Shown here piece after piece: positions 1-7,925 of a DNA stretch of 64,000 nt; position 1 is the first letter of the stretch; each line of letters begins with the position of its first letter. Origin of the DNA: Clostridiales bacterium (GTDB lineage Bacteria; Bacillota; Clostridia; Saccharofermentanales; Saccharofermentanaceae); NCBI GenBank assembly GCA_017551625.1, contig JAFZLF010000009.1, positions 1 to 64,000 of the forward strand. Direction: 5' to 3'. The position numbers and the translations under genes are program-made. The notes beneath the pieces were generated by a model that worked only from the letters and a program-made list of their open reading frames with translations, was not told where the DNA came from and did not search any database.

Positions 1-1263
1 GCTTTCTTTAATTCGGAGATCTGGGAACGTGATCATGAACTTACAGAGATAAGCCCGAACAAAGAAGCCGTCGAAAAGATGATCGGAAGATTTGTAGGAT
101 TGACCGAGGGTTATTCTTATTCGAATCTGATCGGGATGCGCGCCCTGTGCCGCAATGAGAGATTCGGAGTCATGGAACTGCCCAAATTAGTTGATCTATA
201 CCGGTTTGGTATACGCGAGAATAAGTGGAATACTGTTTCGAGAGATACCGTTGGTGGGTTGGAGAAGGATCTGACTGATAAACTGATCGGACAGGATCTG
301 GCGAAGAGAAAAGTGCTGGATGTGATTAAGAGAAGTGTCATGCAGAAGCACGGCGTAAGCAATCGGCCGAAGGGCGTGCTGTTTTTTGCCGGTCCGACCG
401 GCACGGGAAAAACAGAGACGGCGAAGATTCTGGCGCAGAGGATTTTCGGTGATCAGAGCTGCTGTATACGTTTTGATATGTCTGAGTACCGCCAGGATCA
501 GTCTGATCAGAAACTGCTTGGTGCGCCTCCGGGATATGTGGGATATGAATCCGGCGGACAGTTGACGAATGCAGTGCGCAATAGACCTTTTTCCATTCTT
601 TTGTTTGATGAGATAGAGAAAGCGCATCCTTCCATCATGGATAAATTCCTGCAGATCCTGGATGACGGGCGCCTGACTGATGGACAGGGCAATACTGTAT
701 ATTTCTCCGAATCGATCATCATTTTTACCAGTAATAAGGGGATTATTGAAGAAGTGCAGGAGAGGGATGAAGACGGCTTTGCCCGATTTGTCAAAAAACA
801 GATTGTCGATCCCGAGAAGAACTCCCCAGAGGAAGTACAGCAGATTGTGATCGCAAGTATAACTGACTATTTCAAAAATAAACTGGGTCGCCCGGAACTG
901 CTGAACCGTATTGGCGAGAACAATATTGTGGTTTTCGATTTTATCCGTCCGGAAAATGCCTTGAAAATTCTTGAACTGCAGAAAACGGATCAACTGGGAA
1001 GTATCAGAAATGATATGGGTATTACGGTGGAGCTTGGTGAACAGGCACAGGCAGATCTGGAGAGGCATGCATGTTCGAAAAAAGTTCTGGATAATGGAGG
1101 TCGAGGGATCCGTACTTTGGTGGAAAACCGACTCTATACGCCGATCACCCGGTATATCTTCGATCATGGTGTTTCTTCGGGACAGACCATCATTGTCAAT
1201 GGCATCAGCGGTGGCAGTTCGGCATTTGATCCCGTGGAACTGGATGCGGAGGTGAAGTTTTGA
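1..1263 (+). CDS. Clp-type AAA+ ATPase, 5' end outside window
   Basis: The reading frame is open to base 1, so the N-terminus is missing. The first visible ~60 residues resemble the lid of an upstream classic AAA domain (FVGLTEGYSYSNL). A second, ClpA/ClpB-type AAA_2 module follows: Walker A GPTGTGKTE, the pore-loop-like GAPPGYVGYESGG, Walker B ILLFDEIEKAH, sensor-1 FTSNKG, and RPELLNRIG before a D2-small domain. By family such proteins are ATP-driven unfoldases or remodelers. No Clp protease-binding loop can be recognised in the visible part. The stop overlaps the start of the PP2C gene by 4 nt, so the two are translationally coupled. Substrate is unknown. The family call is firm; the tandem-AAA architecture is inferred. 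Confidence 0.85.
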   Translation, partial: AFFNSEIWERDHELTEISPNKEAVEKMIGRFVGLTEGYSYSNLIGMRALCRNERFGVMELPKLVDLYRFGIRENKWNTVSRDTVGGLEKDLTDKLIGQDLAKRKVLDVIKRSVMQKHGVSNRPKGVLFFAGPTGTGKTETAKILAQRIFGDQSCCIRFDMSEYRQDQSDQKLLGAPPGYVGYESGGQLTNAVRNRPFSILLFDEIEKAHPSIMDKFLQILDDGRLTDGQGNTVYFSESIIIFTSNKGIIEEVQERDEDGFARFVKKQIVDPEKNSPEEVQQIVIASITDYFKNKLGRPELLNRIGENNIVVFDFIRPENALKILELQKTDQLGSIRNDMGITVELGEQAQADLERHACSKKVLDNGGRGIRTLVENRLYTPITRYIFDHGVSSGQTIIVNGISGGSSAFDPVELDAEVKF

Positions 1264-2018
1264 AAGTATTCTGCTGTGTTGACAAAGGACCGGGAAAGAG
1301 TGCCTGCGATGACCGTGTACTGATCAATGATTCCGTCATTTCTTCTGATTTCTATGAAGCGGAACTGGACGTGAGTCAAAGAAATGTCTTTGCTGTTGCA
1401 GATGGAGTGGGAGGAAATAAAGCCGGATACTATGCAGCATCTATGGCTGTGTTCGCTATGTCAAAGACCAATCTTCCGGCGGAGCTATCTGTTCGGTGTA
1501 TCGAACAACGGATTCGTGAAAGTAATCAGGAAATCATAGCCCTTTCGGAGCGCAACTCCAAGTATCGAAATATGGCAACGACATTATCCGGGATTTGCGT
1601 GGATGATGGGAAATGGTTCCTTTTCCACATTGGGAATACCAGAGTATATCTTATCACTTACGGGTCAATGAATCCGATTACGGAAGACCATACCTGGGCG
1701 AGGGAAATGGAACTGAATGGGTTCTCCGAAGAGAAACTGGCTAAGAGTGCTCGGAAGAGTGAGATCACGGCCTGCCTTGGCGGCGGAAATATCCAGCTGA
1801 TTGATAAACTGCAGATCTCGGATATTACTCCGTACATGCAAAAGGTGCGAAGTATTCTGGTTACCAGTGATGGTCTTCATGACTATATCGATCGTACTAC
1901 TCTGGAACGGAGTGTCGCCAACATCTCTGATCCGAAAGAATACTTTATTCAGGCGATCCGATTTGCCCGGAGTGAAGGATCACAGGACGATATATCAGTC
2001 GTTTTGATCGATTTGTAA
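1260..2018 (+). CDS. PP2C-family Ser/Thr protein phosphatase
   Basis: A 252-residue protein with PP2C landmarks: the metal-site motif VFAVADGVGGNKAGYYAA near residues 43-60, FHIGNTRVYLI near 126-136, EDHTW near 142, a VTSDGLHDYI motif near 200-209 and a C-terminal QDDISVVLIDL that supplies the last aspartate. These families remove phosphate from Ser/Thr using Mn/Mg. It starts at a TTG overlapping the previous stop, preceded by GGAGG at 1246-1250. No kinase gene is visible; one may lie upstream of the window. It probably regulates the ATPase or the downstream membrane proteins, which is inference from the operon. Confidence 0.88.
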   Translation: MKVFCCVDKGPGKSACDDRVLINDSVISSDFYEAELDVSQRNVFAVADGVGGNKAGYYAASMAVFAMSKTNLPAELSVRCIEQRIRESNQEIIALSERNSKYRNMATTLSGICVDDGKWFLFHIGNTRVYLITYGSMNPITEDHTWAREMELNGFSEEKLAKSARKSEITACLGGGNIQLIDKLQISDITPYMQKVRSILVTSDGLHDYIDRTTLERSVANISDPKEYFIQAIRFARSEGSQDDISVVLIDL

Positions 2019-2038
2019 CGAAAGCGTGTGGTGAATCA

Positions 2039-2935
2039 GTGTTTGGATATGTAAGAATTGTCGAAGATGAACTTCTGGTGCGTCAGCACAAATTGTATAA
2101 GAACTGCTACTGCGCTCTATGCAAGCAGATCGGGTGCTATTCGCAGTTATCCAGGTTTTTTCTTTCATACGATATGACTTTTCTGGCATTGTTGTCGGAT
2201 CCGCTGATTCCAGATTTGCGTAAACAGTGTAAAGGTAAATGGCACAGACGTTGCAAAAAATGTCACGGAGACGAGAGAATCAAATACTGTGCTGCGGTCA
2301 GCATTTTTCTTCAATATCAGAAACTGAATGATGATGTAATTGACGGAAAGAAAAGCCGAAGACTTATTCGTAGAGCAATAAAAAAGGGATACCTTCGTGC
2401 AAAAAGAGATTATCCCGAAATCGAAGACGTGATCGCTACGGCGATGGCAGATTTGCTTGTGTTGGAGAGGGAAAAGTGTACGGATTTTGATCGTCTTGAA
2501 ACGTGTTTTTGCTCCATCTTTACTAGGATGTACTTGGATGCACCTTATGAGGACTCTTATGCGAAGGTAAAGTCGGAAATAGCTTATCATGTGGTGGCAT
2601 GGGTTTATCTGTTTGATATGCTGCAAGATGTCGAGGAGGATAGAAAATCGGGCAATTTTAACGTTCTTCTGGTAAAGGATGAGTCGGAAACAAAAGAAGA
2701 ACTCAAGAATCGATTAATCATACATCTTGAGAAAGCGGAGGAACTGTGTAGTGTTTTGCCATATAGTGATAATACGGCTATCATCTCGAATACGATAACG
2801 CTCGGTCTGCTTCGACAGATGCTTATTGCCGGAGTAGAAATGGATCAATCTGTATCATGTGCGGATTTTTCTGAAAAAATAGGCGAAAAAGTAAGTAATA
2901 ATATAGATAAAACGAGGAATAAAGTGAAGTCATGA
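2039..2935 (+). CDS. DUF5685 family protein
   Basis: A 298-residue protein starting at GTG with the characteristic N-terminus MFGYVRI...LYKNCYCALCKQIG. A second cysteine group (CKGKWHRRCKKCHGDERIKYC, spread over ~20 residues) follows near residue 62, then LQYQKLNDDVIDGKK, with paired aspartates as in the family. The rest looks helical, with no signal peptide. The function of DUF5685 is not established; the Cys and Asp-Asp patterns suggest metal binding. It ends in an ATGA overlap with the next gene, placing it in the AAA/PP2C operon. Base composition looks AT-richer than core genes later in the window. Confidence 0.75.
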   Translation: MFGYVRIVEDELLVRQHKLYKNCYCALCKQIGCYSQLSRFFLSYDMTFLALLSDPLIPDLRKQCKGKWHRRCKKCHGDERIKYCAAVSIFLQYQKLNDDVIDGKKSRRLIRRAIKKGYLRAKRDYPEIEDVIATAMADLLVLEREKCTDFDRLETCFCSIFTRMYLDAPYEDSYAKVKSEIAYHVVAWVYLFDMLQDVEEDRKSGNFNVLLVKDESETKEELKNRLIIHLEKAEELCSVLPYSDNTAIISNTITLGLLRQMLIAGVEMDQSVSCADFSEKIGEKVSNNIDKTRNKVKS

Positions 2936-3690
2936 AATGTCATTTGATACTGGGAATTGATGAGAATGCAACAGAACAGGAAATCGATCAGGCTTATCAG
3001 GAAAAATACGATAAACTGTGCGAGAATAGGGAATCCCGTTTGGAATCTGCTAAAGAGTACAAGATCAAAGAACTATGGAAAGCGCGAAGTGACAGCCTGA
3101 AATGGCGCACGTTGACAACTCGTGAGAAGCGGTCTGAACGACTGAAAGAAGCCGGCGGCAGTCTTATAAATCCTGCGCTATTGATCTCATCACCTATCCA
3201 TTGCTGCAGGGATTGCTGCGGTTTTTTTGCTAGTGATGAATGTTGTTGCTTATTTAACGACGGGGAACAAGAGGCGATAGAGGGATGTGGGCGTCAAGTA
3301 GACGATTGCGGATGTCTCATTGTTATTGTATTGGCGATTATTGGATTAGCCCCAATGATTCCCATATGGATAGTGGGGTGGAAGACGAAAAGAATACAAA
3401 AGCTGAGAAAACAATTGGAAGAAGTACAAGCGGAGAAACAACGTGCACTTAAGGAGGAACAACGTGCAAAAGCGAAGTTGGAACCAGAAGAAGACAAATT
3501 CTGTATTGTGGGTTCATTTGGTGTTTTTTTCAAAGCAATAGGCTGTAATGACAGTTCTGACATCTGTAAAAGACAGTGGGGGATGGTAGAAAAGTCAGAG
3601 GCGGATTGGAATCAGGCATACGGAAAAGTACAGCAATTATCAAATAAAATACAGCAATTATCTGAAGAATTACAAAGATTACAAAGATAG
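2932..3690 (+). CDS. J-domain-like membrane protein with coiled coil
   Basis: The N-terminal ~65 residues read like a degenerate J domain (CHLILGIDENATEQEIDQAY) but the HPD tripeptide needed to stimulate Hsp70 ATPase is absent. A cysteine-rich stretch (CCRDCC, ECCCLF, DDCGC) lies at about residues 89-125, then one hydrophobic segment (LIVIVLAIIGLAPMIPIWIV) and a long Lys/Glu/Gln-rich coiled coil. The C-terminal ~60 residues contain FGVFFKAIGCNDSSDI and WNQAYGKVQQ, which recur in the next gene. The start overlaps the DUF5685 stop by 4 nt. Function unknown; the family call is limited to architecture. Confidence 0.7.
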   Translation: MKCHLILGIDENATEQEIDQAYQEKYDKLCENRESRLESAKEYKIKELWKARSDSLKWRTLTTREKRSERLKEAGGSLINPALLISSPIHCCRDCCGFFASDECCCLFNDGEQEAIEGCGRQVDDCGCLIVIVLAIIGLAPMIPIWIVGWKTKRIQKLRKQLEEVQAEKQRALKEEQRAKAKLEPEEDKFCIVGSFGVFFKAIGCNDSSDICKRQWGMVEKSEADWNQAYGKVQQLSNKIQQLSEELQRLQR

Positions 3691-3745
3691 TCGGCATAAA
3701 TGTAGGGATCAATTCCGATCTGCAGATCGCAAAAATGGAGTGTAT

Positions 3746-4420
3746 ATGAAACGCAAAGTAGTCTCTGGAATAGTCGCGGGAATATATATGGTGATAATAT
3801 CTATCGCTTATGTACTTGTCCCCACTTTTAAGGAACTGGCACTTAGCGGTTGGAAAGGGTGGATTGGACTAGATATTCTTCTCGTCGCCTCGTCGATTAT
3901 CCCGGCAATTTGTTTGTATGTAGGAAGATTAAAGGACAATAGTATTAAGAATCCACTTACTTATGTGTTTTGGATATGGTACCTTGCTTTATATGTAATC
4001 AAACTTGCATGGATGATTATTTTTAATGACCTGCAAGATTCTGGTATAGTTCTTTTTGTTCTTTTCATAGTGGGAATTATTTCCATTACAATTCCTTTGA
4101 TGTTTATCAATTTTATTCTGGCTGCGGGTGGAATCGAAATGTCGGAAGAGAAAAAGAAAGAGATAGAGGAAGCAAAGAAACATGATCTGGAAAGGCAATT
4201 GGCAGCTGCAAATTCTGAGATGCAAAGAGCAGAAGTAGAGTTAAAAGAACGACAAGACCAGTGCGATATTGTGCAGCTGTTTGGTGTATTCTTCAAAGCT
4301 CTAGGCTGTAATGACTATTCTGATATTTTCGTAAGACAGCAGGAGTTGTTAAATGCGTCCAAGACGAAATGGAATCAGGCTTGTGAAAAAGTAGAACAAA
4401 TATCAAAACAAATCGATTAG
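3746..4420 (+). CDS. Membrane protein with C-terminal domain shared with its upstream neighbour
   Basis: ATG at 3746 is preferred because GGAG at 3737-3740 sits five bases upstream; an in-frame GTG at 3740 overlaps that site. About four hydrophobic segments occupy residues 5-135, followed by a charged coiled coil (EEKKKEIEEAKKHDLERQ). The tail FGVFFKALGCNDYSDI plus KWNQACEKVEQIS aligns closely with the preceding protein. The soluble tail is therefore a shared module attached to two different membrane anchors. The gene ends 8 bp from a convergent neighbour. Function unknown; it probably belongs to the AAA/PP2C operon. Confidence 0.65.
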   Translation: MKRKVVSGIVAGIYMVIISIAYVLVPTFKELALSGWKGWIGLDILLVASSIIPAICLYVGRLKDNSIKNPLTYVFWIWYLALYVIKLAWMIIFNDLQDSGIVLFVLFIVGIISITIPLMFINFILAAGGIEMSEEKKKEIEEAKKHDLERQLAAANSEMQRAEVELKERQDQCDIVQLFGVFFKALGCNDYSDIFVRQQELLNASKTKWNQACEKVEQISKQID

Positions 4421-4428
4421 AGCATACC

Positions 4429-5637
4429 TCAGTAATCTCCCTTATCGATCTTTCCCAGTTCTTCGAAGTCGACACCGGGCCGGAGGAATTCACCTTCGGT
4501 CATGACGAAGGTATCGCCAGTATGCCCGCCCTGATAGACGTGATCCCATCGGGTCGAAGCAGTGTACACTTTTCCGTCTGTTCCACGATAGGCATTCTCG
4601 CCGCGGATCATCTCGGAGAACATGTTGGCCGAGCGCTGATGGGAGGCGGCGTTGTCCTGCATCATCTGTCTGGCGACTCCGGTCGTATAGGCATTCGTAT
4701 CTGCGATGATCTGTGACTGCCGCATTGCCGACTGCTGCCGGGCCATCGCGATGTTCATCATGCCGTTTGCGGCGATGTTCTGGCATTCCATGTATTTCTG
4801 ACGGAGCATCTCTTCGGCCATCTGACGGAACCTCGGATAATCCCGTCCGAGCCGGATGGTTCGCTTTACCTTTTCATATTCTTCCAGGACGGACTTCCAC
4901 ATCATCTCGGGTGCATAGACATACATCTCGTAATTCGTACACCAGATATTCGGAACGGCGCGGTTCGTGTAGACCTCCGTCTCTGTCTGGAGGAAATATC
5001 TCGTTCCCTGATACTCGACGTGATAGATCCGTTTCTTATAGTCAAAAACAGCCGCATCCAGGGTGTTTCTATCAATTGTCTTCAGCGCATCTTGCCGCCA
5101 CTTTAACGTTATCTCATCTTCACCTGACTCTGCCGCGACAGCGGTCGGTGCAAAGGGCGTCCAGCGGCGTACCATATAGTCGCAGTACTCCGACGCACTC
5201 ATGAAAGATCTCATTCGCACGAGTTCGATCGGATGGACCTGATTCTGGGAACTCATATTCATGGGCATCGGCGGGATATGCATATAACCGTTCTGGGAAA
5301 TATAGGCGATGCAGCAGGTATCGTCCGGCGAGGCCATGTCGATCCGCACGGTGAGGGGAGTCAGGCGGTTCAGGCCATAGTCCTGCGGGGTGTCGATCGT
5401 GTAGTTCCAGCCTTCCGGAAGATAGGAGATAAAAGTAGAATTTCCTTCGCCATCTAGTCTATCCCGCATGTCACCGCCAACGTGAGCTTCCTTGATGCGA
5501 GATGCGAGATCATCCCCGGGAGAACGTGGCGCCACATGCATCAGAAACTGCGAGCCGCAGCTTACGCATGTCACGATCTTATCTTCTCCGTTCCACTGAA
5601 GATTCGCTCCGCAACCCGTACACTCTAACTTACGCAT
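4429..5637 (-). CDS. Zinc-ribbon protein of unknown function
   Basis: A 402-residue protein opening with a zinc ribbon (LECTGCGANLQWNG...VTCVSCGSQF, four cysteines in the first 32 residues). A mixed soluble region follows (SYLPEGWNYTIDTPQDYGLN), then from ~270 a helical Met/Gln/Ala-rich stretch (MMNIAMARQQSAMRQSQ). There is no signal peptide or membrane segment. A TATAAT box on the minus strand at 5683-5678 lies about 40 bp upstream of the start. Similar ribbon-plus-unknown-domain proteins recur in this window at 7926, 32274 and 56851. No function can be assigned. Confidence 0.7.
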   Translation of the reverse strand: MRKLECTGCGANLQWNGEDKIVTCVSCGSQFLMHVAPRSPGDDLASRIKEAHVGGDMRDRLDGEGNSTFISYLPEGWNYTIDTPQDYGLNRLTPLTVRIDMASPDDTCCIAYISQNGYMHIPPMPMNMSSQNQVHPIELVRMRSFMSASEYCDYMVRRWTPFAPTAVAAESGEDEITLKWRQDALKTIDRNTLDAAVFDYKKRIYHVEYQGTRYFLQTETEVYTNRAVPNIWCTNYEMYVYAPEMMWKSVLEEYEKVKRTIRLGRDYPRFRQMAEEMLRQKYMECQNIAANGMMNIAMARQQSAMRQSQIIADTNAYTTGVARQMMQDNAASHQRSANMFSEMIRGENAYRGTDGKVYTASTRWDHVYQGGHTGDTFVMTEGEFLRPGVDFEELGKIDKGDY

Positions 5638-5712
5638 AACGCCATCCCCTTTCGTTTATCCGCATATGTACGATTTCATTATATCAGTTCGTTGCGACCG
5701 GGTCACGAAAGA

Positions 5713-6450
5713 TCATTCCTTCGGGGAGGACAGAGAATAGTGTCCTTCTTCACCTTGGATATCGTAGAAAAAAACGCCGGCTAGTGCTTTGGAAAAAGAG
5801 TATGTGAGGACTGCCTTTTTCTCGTCCAAAAGGATATTAAACCGGATCTCCGGCTCGGAGAAAAAGCCATCCTTGTTTTCTTTCTTGGGAGCTTTTCCAG
5901 CATAGCGCCGGTCGTGCCGGATCTCGCCGTTTTCGAGGACAAATAAGCGCTCAAGATCTGGCGACCTGTCTGTGTTTGTATTTCTGTCGAAGAGTACCCA
6001 CACGTGGTCGGGGACCTGCGGGTTCGCTGATCGGTGATCACTCCAGATCCGCCTGCATTCGTCAACAAGGAGAGAATCGATCTGCGCTTCGCGGTGCATG
6101 TTGATCGCATATTTGACTTCCGGTTTCAGCTGCTCTTCCACTTCGTCGAAGTGCGATTCAAGAGTCGGGAACGGCCCCCAGCAGTAATCCGAAAGAAGCT
6201 GGAGGGCGTCGTCCTTCACCTCGATGGGATTCGTAGTAACGATCATGGTCTCGAGAAGCTCGATTAGTTCCTCTTTATACGAATCAATATCCGGCTGCCC
6301 GTAATAAGGGTCCATGAACCAGTCGAGACAGAGAAGGAGGCTCCGCTTCTTCGCGGTATCGTTTCCGGTCAGCACTTTCCGGATCGCATCGATGCCACCC
6401 TCGCGGACGAGCATTCTTTCTTCTTCGGTATAGGATACGTAATTGCTCAT
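5713..6450 (-). CDS. Hypothetical protein
   Basis: A 245-residue soluble protein, acidic overall. The N-terminal ~120 residues look all-helical (RMLVREGGIDAIRKVL, YKEELIELLETMIV) and could be a HEAT-like or immunity-type helical repeat. The C-terminal half looks like beta strands (RFNILLDEKKAVLTYSF). There are no cysteine clusters, signal peptide or membrane spans, and no catalytic motif is visible. It is divergent from alanine dehydrogenase across a ~130-bp spacer. Not recognised; called a gene because of its length, codon pattern and clean start. Confidence 0.6.
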   Translation of the reverse strand: MSNYVSYTEEERMLVREGGIDAIRKVLTGNDTAKKRSLLLCLDWFMDPYYGQPDIDSYKEELIELLETMIVTTNPIEVKDDALQLLSDYCWGPFPTLESHFDEVEEQLKPEVKYAINMHREAQIDSLLVDECRRIWSDHRSANPQVPDHVWVLFDRNTNTDRSPDLERLFVLENGEIRHDRRYAGKAPKKENKDGFFSEPEIRFNILLDEKKAVLTYSFSKALAGVFFYDIQGEEGHYSLSSPKE

Positions 6451-6510
6451 GGAATTATCCTCGTGGTTAATTCTTCTATGTTCCTACTGATACTATACCA
6501 CGAACTCTTA

Positions 6511-6519
6511 TGCTACAAT
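6511..6519 (+). promoter_or_regulatory. Extended -10 promoter element for ald
   Basis: TGCTACAAT (an extended -10, TGn-TACAAT) lies about 60 bp upstream of the alanine dehydrogenase start. No good -35 box is visible at the expected spacing. It overlaps the first ATG of the open frame, which supports the downstream start at 6582. Confidence 0.45.
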
Positions 6520-6581
6520 GGAGAATGGCCGCACGGTTTTGCCGGCGCGGACTACTATGTAGATCAATGGAGATTAGGATT

Positions 6582-7694
6582 ATGAAGATCGGTTGTGTAA
6601 AAGAGATCAAGAACAATGAATTCCGTGTGGGACTTACGCCGGATAACGTGAAGGCCTATGTTGCCGCCGGCCACCATGTGTATATGGAAAAGGGCGCAGG
6701 TGTCGGTTCCGGTTTTACGGATAATGAGTACGTCGATGCGGGCGCATCTCTGATCGATAACGCAGCCGATGTCTGGCATCTCGTTGACATGATGATCAAG
6801 GTCAAGGAACCGCTTCCGGAGGAATATCCGCTGTTCCGTGACGGCCTCATCCTCTATACTTATCTCCATCTCGCTGCAGATAAAGAGCAGGCGGACGCGC
6901 TTCTTGCCGGTAAGGTAAAGGCCGTCGCTTATGAGACACTTCAGGAGAAAGACCGTTCGCTCCCGTGCCTCGCGCCGATGTCCCAGATCGCGGGCCGTCT
7001 CTCCATCCAGGAAGGCGCGAAGTATCTCGAGAAGAAGTTCGGTGGTGAGGGTATCCTTCTCGCGGGTGTTCCGGGAACACCGAAGGCGAACGTCGTTATC
7101 CTCGGTGGCGGTACGGTCGGTATGAACGCCTGCAAGATCGCGGTCGGTATGGGCGCGAATGTTACGATCCTCGACGTCAATCTCAAAAGACTCGAAGAAC
7201 TCGACAACATGTTCGGTGCGCACATCCAGACGCTCGTAAGTAATGACTCGAATGTCGAGCGTGTCTGCAAAGACGCGGACCTCGTCATCGGTTCTGTCCT
7301 GATCCCGGGCGGTTCCACACCGAAGCTCTTTAAGAAGAAGTATCTGCCGGAGATGAAGGACGGCGCAGTATTCGTAGACGTTGCGATCGACCAGGGCGGA
7401 TGCGGTGAATCTTCCCACGTTACGACCCACGACGATCCGGTCTTCATCGAGGAAGGTGTTGTTCACTACTGCGTAGGTAATATGCCGGGCGCGGTTCCGA
7501 GAACGAGCACGATCGCGCTTACCAATGCGACGCTGAAGTATGGTCTTCAGATCGCGGAAGCGGGTCTCGAAGAAGCTTGCAAGAAGAGTGAAGTCATCAC
7601 GTCCGGCGTGAACTGCTATGACGGCAAGTGCACGAACAAGAATGTGGCTTCCGCTCTCGGATATGAGTACACCGAGCTGGCGAGCCTGATGTAA
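6582..7694 (+). CDS. ald: Alanine dehydrogenase
   Basis: A 370-residue NAD-dependent enzyme interconverting L-alanine and pyruvate plus ammonia. Start at MKIGCVKEIKNNEFRVG (GGAG at 6569-6572, nine bases upstream), giving the usual family length. Visible landmarks are the N-terminal pyruvate-site arginine in NEFRVGLTP, lysine in MIKVKEP, histidine in YLHLAAD, the Rossmann loop VVILGGGTVGMNACKIAV and the aspartate in VDVAIDQGGCGESS. Cytoplasmic, usually a hexamer. Monocistronic, with its own terminator at 7746-7773. In anaerobes it often links amino-acid fermentation to NADH balance; that role here is inferred. Confidence 0.95.
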   Translation: MKIGCVKEIKNNEFRVGLTPDNVKAYVAAGHHVYMEKGAGVGSGFTDNEYVDAGASLIDNAADVWHLVDMMIKVKEPLPEEYPLFRDGLILYTYLHLAADKEQADALLAGKVKAVAYETLQEKDRSLPCLAPMSQIAGRLSIQEGAKYLEKKFGGEGILLAGVPGTPKANVVILGGGTVGMNACKIAVGMGANVTILDVNLKRLEELDNMFGAHIQTLVSNDSNVERVCKDADLVIGSVLIPGGSTPKLFKKKYLPEMKDGAVFVDVAIDQGGCGESSHVTTHDDPVFIEEGVVHYCVGNMPGAVPRTSTIALTNATLKYGLQIAEAGLEEACKKSEVITSGVNCYDGKCTNKNVASALGYEYTELASLM

Positions 7695-7745
7695 GGCTGC
7701 GCCTGATAAATCGTTGCGAAGAACTGATCTTTCACAAGTTTCGAA

Positions 7746-7773
7746 GAGCTGTCCCTACAAGGACAGCTCTTTT
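7746..7773 (+). terminator. Rho-independent terminator of ald
   Basis: GAGCTGTCC and GGACAGCTC form a perfect 9-bp stem around a 6-nt loop, followed by TTTT. It lies about 50 bp after the ald stop. Confidence 0.85.
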
Positions 7774-7860
7774 GACGTGGCGGAATAACATCTCGGACGG
7801 GGACGGGAAAGAAATCGCGGTGAGGTATATTTTTCTGCAAAAATGGTACTTTTGGCACGC

Positions 7861-7889
7861 TTGAAGAACGCCTTTCCAAATGGTAAAAT
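7861..7889 (+). promoter_or_regulatory. Promoter for zinc-ribbon/Gln-rich protein
   Basis: TTGAAG, 17-bp spacer, TAAAAT. A strong ribosome binding site (AAGGGAGG at 7912-7919) follows before the ATG at 7926. Confidence 0.65.
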
Positions 7890-7925
7890 TACGTTGATAA
7901 AATCCAATTACAAGGGAGGATAATT

